Below, one piece after another: positions 61,446-64,000 of a stretch of DNA of 64,000 nucleotides. The translations under genes and the position numbers were made by a program. The DNA is from Sphingobacterium haloxyli (lineage in GTDB: Bacteria; Bacteroidota; Bacteroidia; Sphingobacteriales; Sphingobacteriaceae), in NCBI RefSeq assembly GCF_002980525.1, contig NZ_PVBQ01000010.1, forward strand, positions 62,001 through 126,000. The letters are read 5' to 3'. Every line of letters starts with the position of its first letter. The first letter of the stretch is position 1. Under the pieces are notes generated by a model. The model ran no database searches and was not told the origin of the DNA. It saw only the letters and a list, made by a program, of their open reading frames with translations.

Positions 61446-64000
61446 ATGGTGAAGAAATTATTTCTGCTAGATGGCATGGCCTTGATATACAGGGCTTATT
61501 TTGCATTGAGCAAAGTACCTCGTCTTACTTCCTACGGCTTGAACACGGGCGCGATTATGGGTTTTACAAATACTTTATTGGAAGTTCTGAAGAACCAAGA
61601 GCCGACTCATATTGCGGTGGTGTTTGATACCGAGGCACCTACGAATCGGCATCTTGAATTTGAGGCCTACAAAGCGCAACGACAGGCTATGCCGGAAGAT
61701 CTGGTGAAAGCAATTCCTTATATCTTCCGCCTTATTGAAGGGTTCAACATCCCCATCATTACAAAAGACGGGTACGAGGCAGATGATATTATTGGAACGT
61801 TAGCAAAAAAAGCGGAAAACGAAGGTTTTACCGTTTATTGTATGACGCCGGATAAGGATTTCGGACAGTTGGTGTCTGATCAGATATTTATATACAAACC
61901 GGCTCGTATGGGCAATGGCGCGGAAGTTCTGGGGGTGCCTGAAATTTTGGAAAAATGGGAAATATCGACCGTATCGCAGGTGATCGACATCCTTGGGCTT
62001 TGGGGTGATGCAGTGGATAACATTCCGGGAATCCCCGGTATAGGTGAAAAGACGGCAAAGAAGCTGATCCAGCAATATGGTTCTGTCGAAAAACTCATCG
62101 AAAACAGCCATGAATTGAAAGGTAAGCAACGGGAAAATGTAGAGAATTTCGCCGAACAAGGCCTTATATCGAAAAAACTTGCGACCATTTTACTGGATGT
62201 ACCTGTCGAACTGGAGGAGAAGCGATTGGAAATAGAAGAGCCTGATCGAACATTATTGGAACCTCTTTTTGCAGAATTAGAATTTCGGACACTAGGCAGA
62301 CGGGTATTTGGCGATGACTATAATATTGTGGAAAGTGCTGACAAGAGTGCGTCGGGTCAAATGGATTTATTCGCAGCAACGCAACCCGAATCTGCTGTGA
62401 CTTCTGCCATCGCGCCTACTGAGCCGGTTGTGGCGGGGCTAAACATTCATAACACACCGCACGAATACATATTGGTGGACACCGTAGAAAAGCAGCAGGA
62501 ACTTGCACAGCAACTGGCTGCGTTATCCAAATTTTGCTTTGATACGGAAACGACTTCCGTTGATGCTTTAGCGGCTGATATTGTCGGTTTTTCATTTGCT
62601 TTCGAAAAAGGAAGGGCCTACTATGTCCCTACACCGGCGGATCGCGCTGGTGCGGAAGCTACCATTGCTATTTTTAAAGCTGTCTTTGAAAGTCCGGACA
62701 TCGAAAAAGTGGGGCAAAACCTGAAATACGATATTCTTCTTTTATCACGCTATGGTGTTTGTGTACAGGGACGGCTGTTTGATACAATGATCGCGCATTA
62801 TCTTATCGATCCAGATACACGCCATAACATGGATATTTTAGCGGAGAACTATCTGGGATATACACCGGTCTCGATCACGGAACTCATCGGCCCTAGAGGT
62901 AAAAAACAAGCTAACATGCGGGATGTGGAAGTAGAAAAAGTGGTGGAGTACGCTGGCGAAGATGCTGATATTACCTGGCAGTTACATGAAGTCCTAAAAC
63001 CTTTGTTGGAGGAAACGCATACCATGCGGCTGGCGGAGGAAGTTGAATTCCCACTTATTTATGTCCTTGCTGAAATCGAAAAAAATGGAGTGAAAGTTGA
63101 CGTGAATACGCTAAAAGGATTCTCGCTGGCGCTCGATGAAGACATTAAACGTCTGGAACAGGTTATATACGAAAAGGCAGGTATACAGTTCAACGTCGCA
63201 TCTCCTAAACAGTTGGGCGAAGTGCTTTTTGACAAATTGCACCTCGATCCGAAAGCGAAGAAAACCAAAACGGGCCAATATAAAACGGGCGAGGATGTAT
63301 TGTTAGCGTTAGCGCATAAATCGGATATTGTAAAAGATATACTTGACTTTCGGCAACTACAAAAGTTAAAATCGACTTATGTGGATGCTTTGCCTGGGCT
63401 AATCAATCCAGAAACTGGCCTAATACACACGTCGTACAACCAAGCCGTGGCTGCGACGGGAAGATTGAGCTCTACAAATCCGAATTTACAGAATATTCCC
63501 ATTCGGACAGAAAGGGGCCGCGACGTACGGAAGGCCTTTATTCCACGAGAACCGGGGCACGTGCTCTTATCTGCCGATTATTCGCAAATTGAGCTTCGCC
63601 TAATGGCATCGCTCAGTCAGGATAAGAATATGCTAGATGCTTTTGCTGCCGGACACGATATTCACCGCGCTACGGCGGCACGCGTATACGGGATACCATT
63701 GGAACTGGTAACCTCGGATCAGCGTCGAAACGCCAAAGCGGTTAATTTTGGTATTATATACGGGCAGTCGGCTTTTGGCCTTTCACAAAGCCTCGGCATT
63801 CCACGAAAAGATGCGGCGGCTATCATAGACCAATATTTCTCACAGTACACCGGCATTCAAGAATATATGCGAAAAGCTATCGAGTTTGCCAAAGAACACG
63901 GCTATGTGGAAACTATTTTAAAGCGAAGACGTTATTTGAGAGATATCAATTCAGCGAACATAACTGTTCGTGGTTTTGCTGAACGAAATGCGATCAATGC
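61446..64000 (+). CDS. polA: DNA polymerase I, 5' part (cut by window edge)
   Basis: The first 851 residues of DNA polymerase I; the gene continues past the right edge. The start is ATG at 61446 (MVKKLFLLDGMALIYRAYFA). The 5'-3' exonuclease/flap domain (about 1-290) holds VVFDTEAPTNRH, EADDIIGTLA and GIPGIGEKTAKKLI. The 3'-5' exonuclease domain (about 340-530) keeps the acids in FDTET, QNLKYD and YAGEDAD, so proofreading should be active. In the polymerase domain, motif A (SADYSQIELRLMA) and motif B (RRNAKAVNFGIIYGQ) are intact. Motif C lies outside the window. Confidence 0.97.
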   Translation, partial: MVKKLFLLDGMALIYRAYFALSKVPRLTSYGLNTGAIMGFTNTLLEVLKNQEPTHIAVVFDTEAPTNRHLEFEAYKAQRQAMPEDLVKAIPYIFRLIEGFNIPIITKDGYEADDIIGTLAKKAENEGFTVYCMTPDKDFGQLVSDQIFIYKPARMGNGAEVLGVPEILEKWEISTVSQVIDILGLWGDAVDNIPGIPGIGEKTAKKLIQQYGSVEKLIENSHELKGKQRENVENFAEQGLISKKLATILLDVPVELEEKRLEIEEPDRTLLEPLFAELEFRTLGRRVFGDDYNIVESADKSASGQMDLFAATQPESAVTSAIAPTEPVVAGLNIHNTPHEYILVDTVEKQQELAQQLAALSKFCFDTETTSVDALAADIVGFSFAFEKGRAYYVPTPADRAGAEATIAIFKAVFESPDIEKVGQNLKYDILLLSRYGVCVQGRLFDTMIAHYLIDPDTRHNMDILAENYLGYTPVSITELIGPRGKKQANMRDVEVEKVVEYAGEDADITWQLHEVLKPLLEETHTMRLAEEVEFPLIYVLAEIEKNGVKVDVNTLKGFSLALDEDIKRLEQVIYEKAGIQFNVASPKQLGEVLFDKLHLDPKAKKTKTGQYKTGEDVLLALAHKSDIVKDILDFRQLQKLKSTYVDALPGLINPETGLIHTSYNQAVAATGRLSSTNPNLQNIPIRTERGRDVRKAFIPREPGHVLLSADYSQIELRLMASLSQDKNMLDAFAAGHDIHRATAARVYGIPLELVTSDQRRNAKAVNFGIIYGQSAFGLSQSLGIPRKDAAAIIDQYFSQYTGIQEYMRKAIEFAKEHGYVETILKRRRYLRDINSANITVRGFAERNAIN

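Overview
The window comes from a member of the Bacteroidota, most likely Sphingobacteriaceae (Sphingobacterium, Olivibacter or Parapedobacter type). The evidence is SusC/SusD and FecR/ECF-sigma gene sets, lipoprotein signals, the Bacteroidota-type -7 box TAnnTTTG and the scarcity of Shine-Dalgarno sequences. No rRNA, tRNA, CRISPR array or transposase gene was seen.

Layout. 1-1.8 kb (minus strand): an ECF sigma factor and its FecR anti-sigma. 1.96-7.86 kb (plus): an iron/siderophore uptake locus of two small membrane proteins (DUF3325- and DUF3649-like), a PepSY membrane protein, a TonB-dependent receptor behind a structured leader, and a DUF4374-like surface lipoprotein. It resembles the Xus xenosiderophore system, and AT-rich palindromes sit at both promoters. 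7.9-34.8 kb (minus): one very large capsule/exopolysaccharide locus. Transcription starts at the initiating sugar-phosphate transferase (34.8 kb). It then runs through an outer-membrane protein, a lipoprotein, a PHP-type tyrosine phosphatase, Wza-like export protein, Wzc-like autokinase, flippase, FrhB-like and pyruvyltransferase proteins, glycosyltransferases, polymerase and an ATP-grasp enzyme. It ends with dTDP-rhamnose synthesis, Wzi-like protein, UDP-glucose dehydrogenase, UDP-glucuronate epimerase and a cytidylyltransferase. The middle of this locus (about 15.8-26.8 kb) is clearly more AT-rich than its flanks.

35.4-37.5 kb (minus): a 58-residue lipoprotein and a membrane O-acyltransferase with an SGNH-like domain whose expected catalytic serine is cysteine. 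37.6-45.1 kb: an ECF sigma/FecR/SusC/SusD set, interrupted by a very acidic protein gene on the other strand. 45.2-50.9 kb (minus): a second complete rfbB-C-D-A cassette, a second PHP phosphatase and a mannose-1-phosphate guanylyltransferase. 50.9-64 kb: housekeeping genes, namely a DEDD exonuclease, rarA, a YfhO-like protein, KtrA/KtrB-type potassium uptake, an AsmA-like protein, rsgA and the 5' part of polA.

The most unusual feature is a family of three roughly 375-base intergenic repeats (48.6, 51.5 and 61.1 kb). Several of their hairpin arms change sequence between copies while remaining complementary, which points to a selected structure, either a structured RNA or the body of a non-autonomous mobile element.
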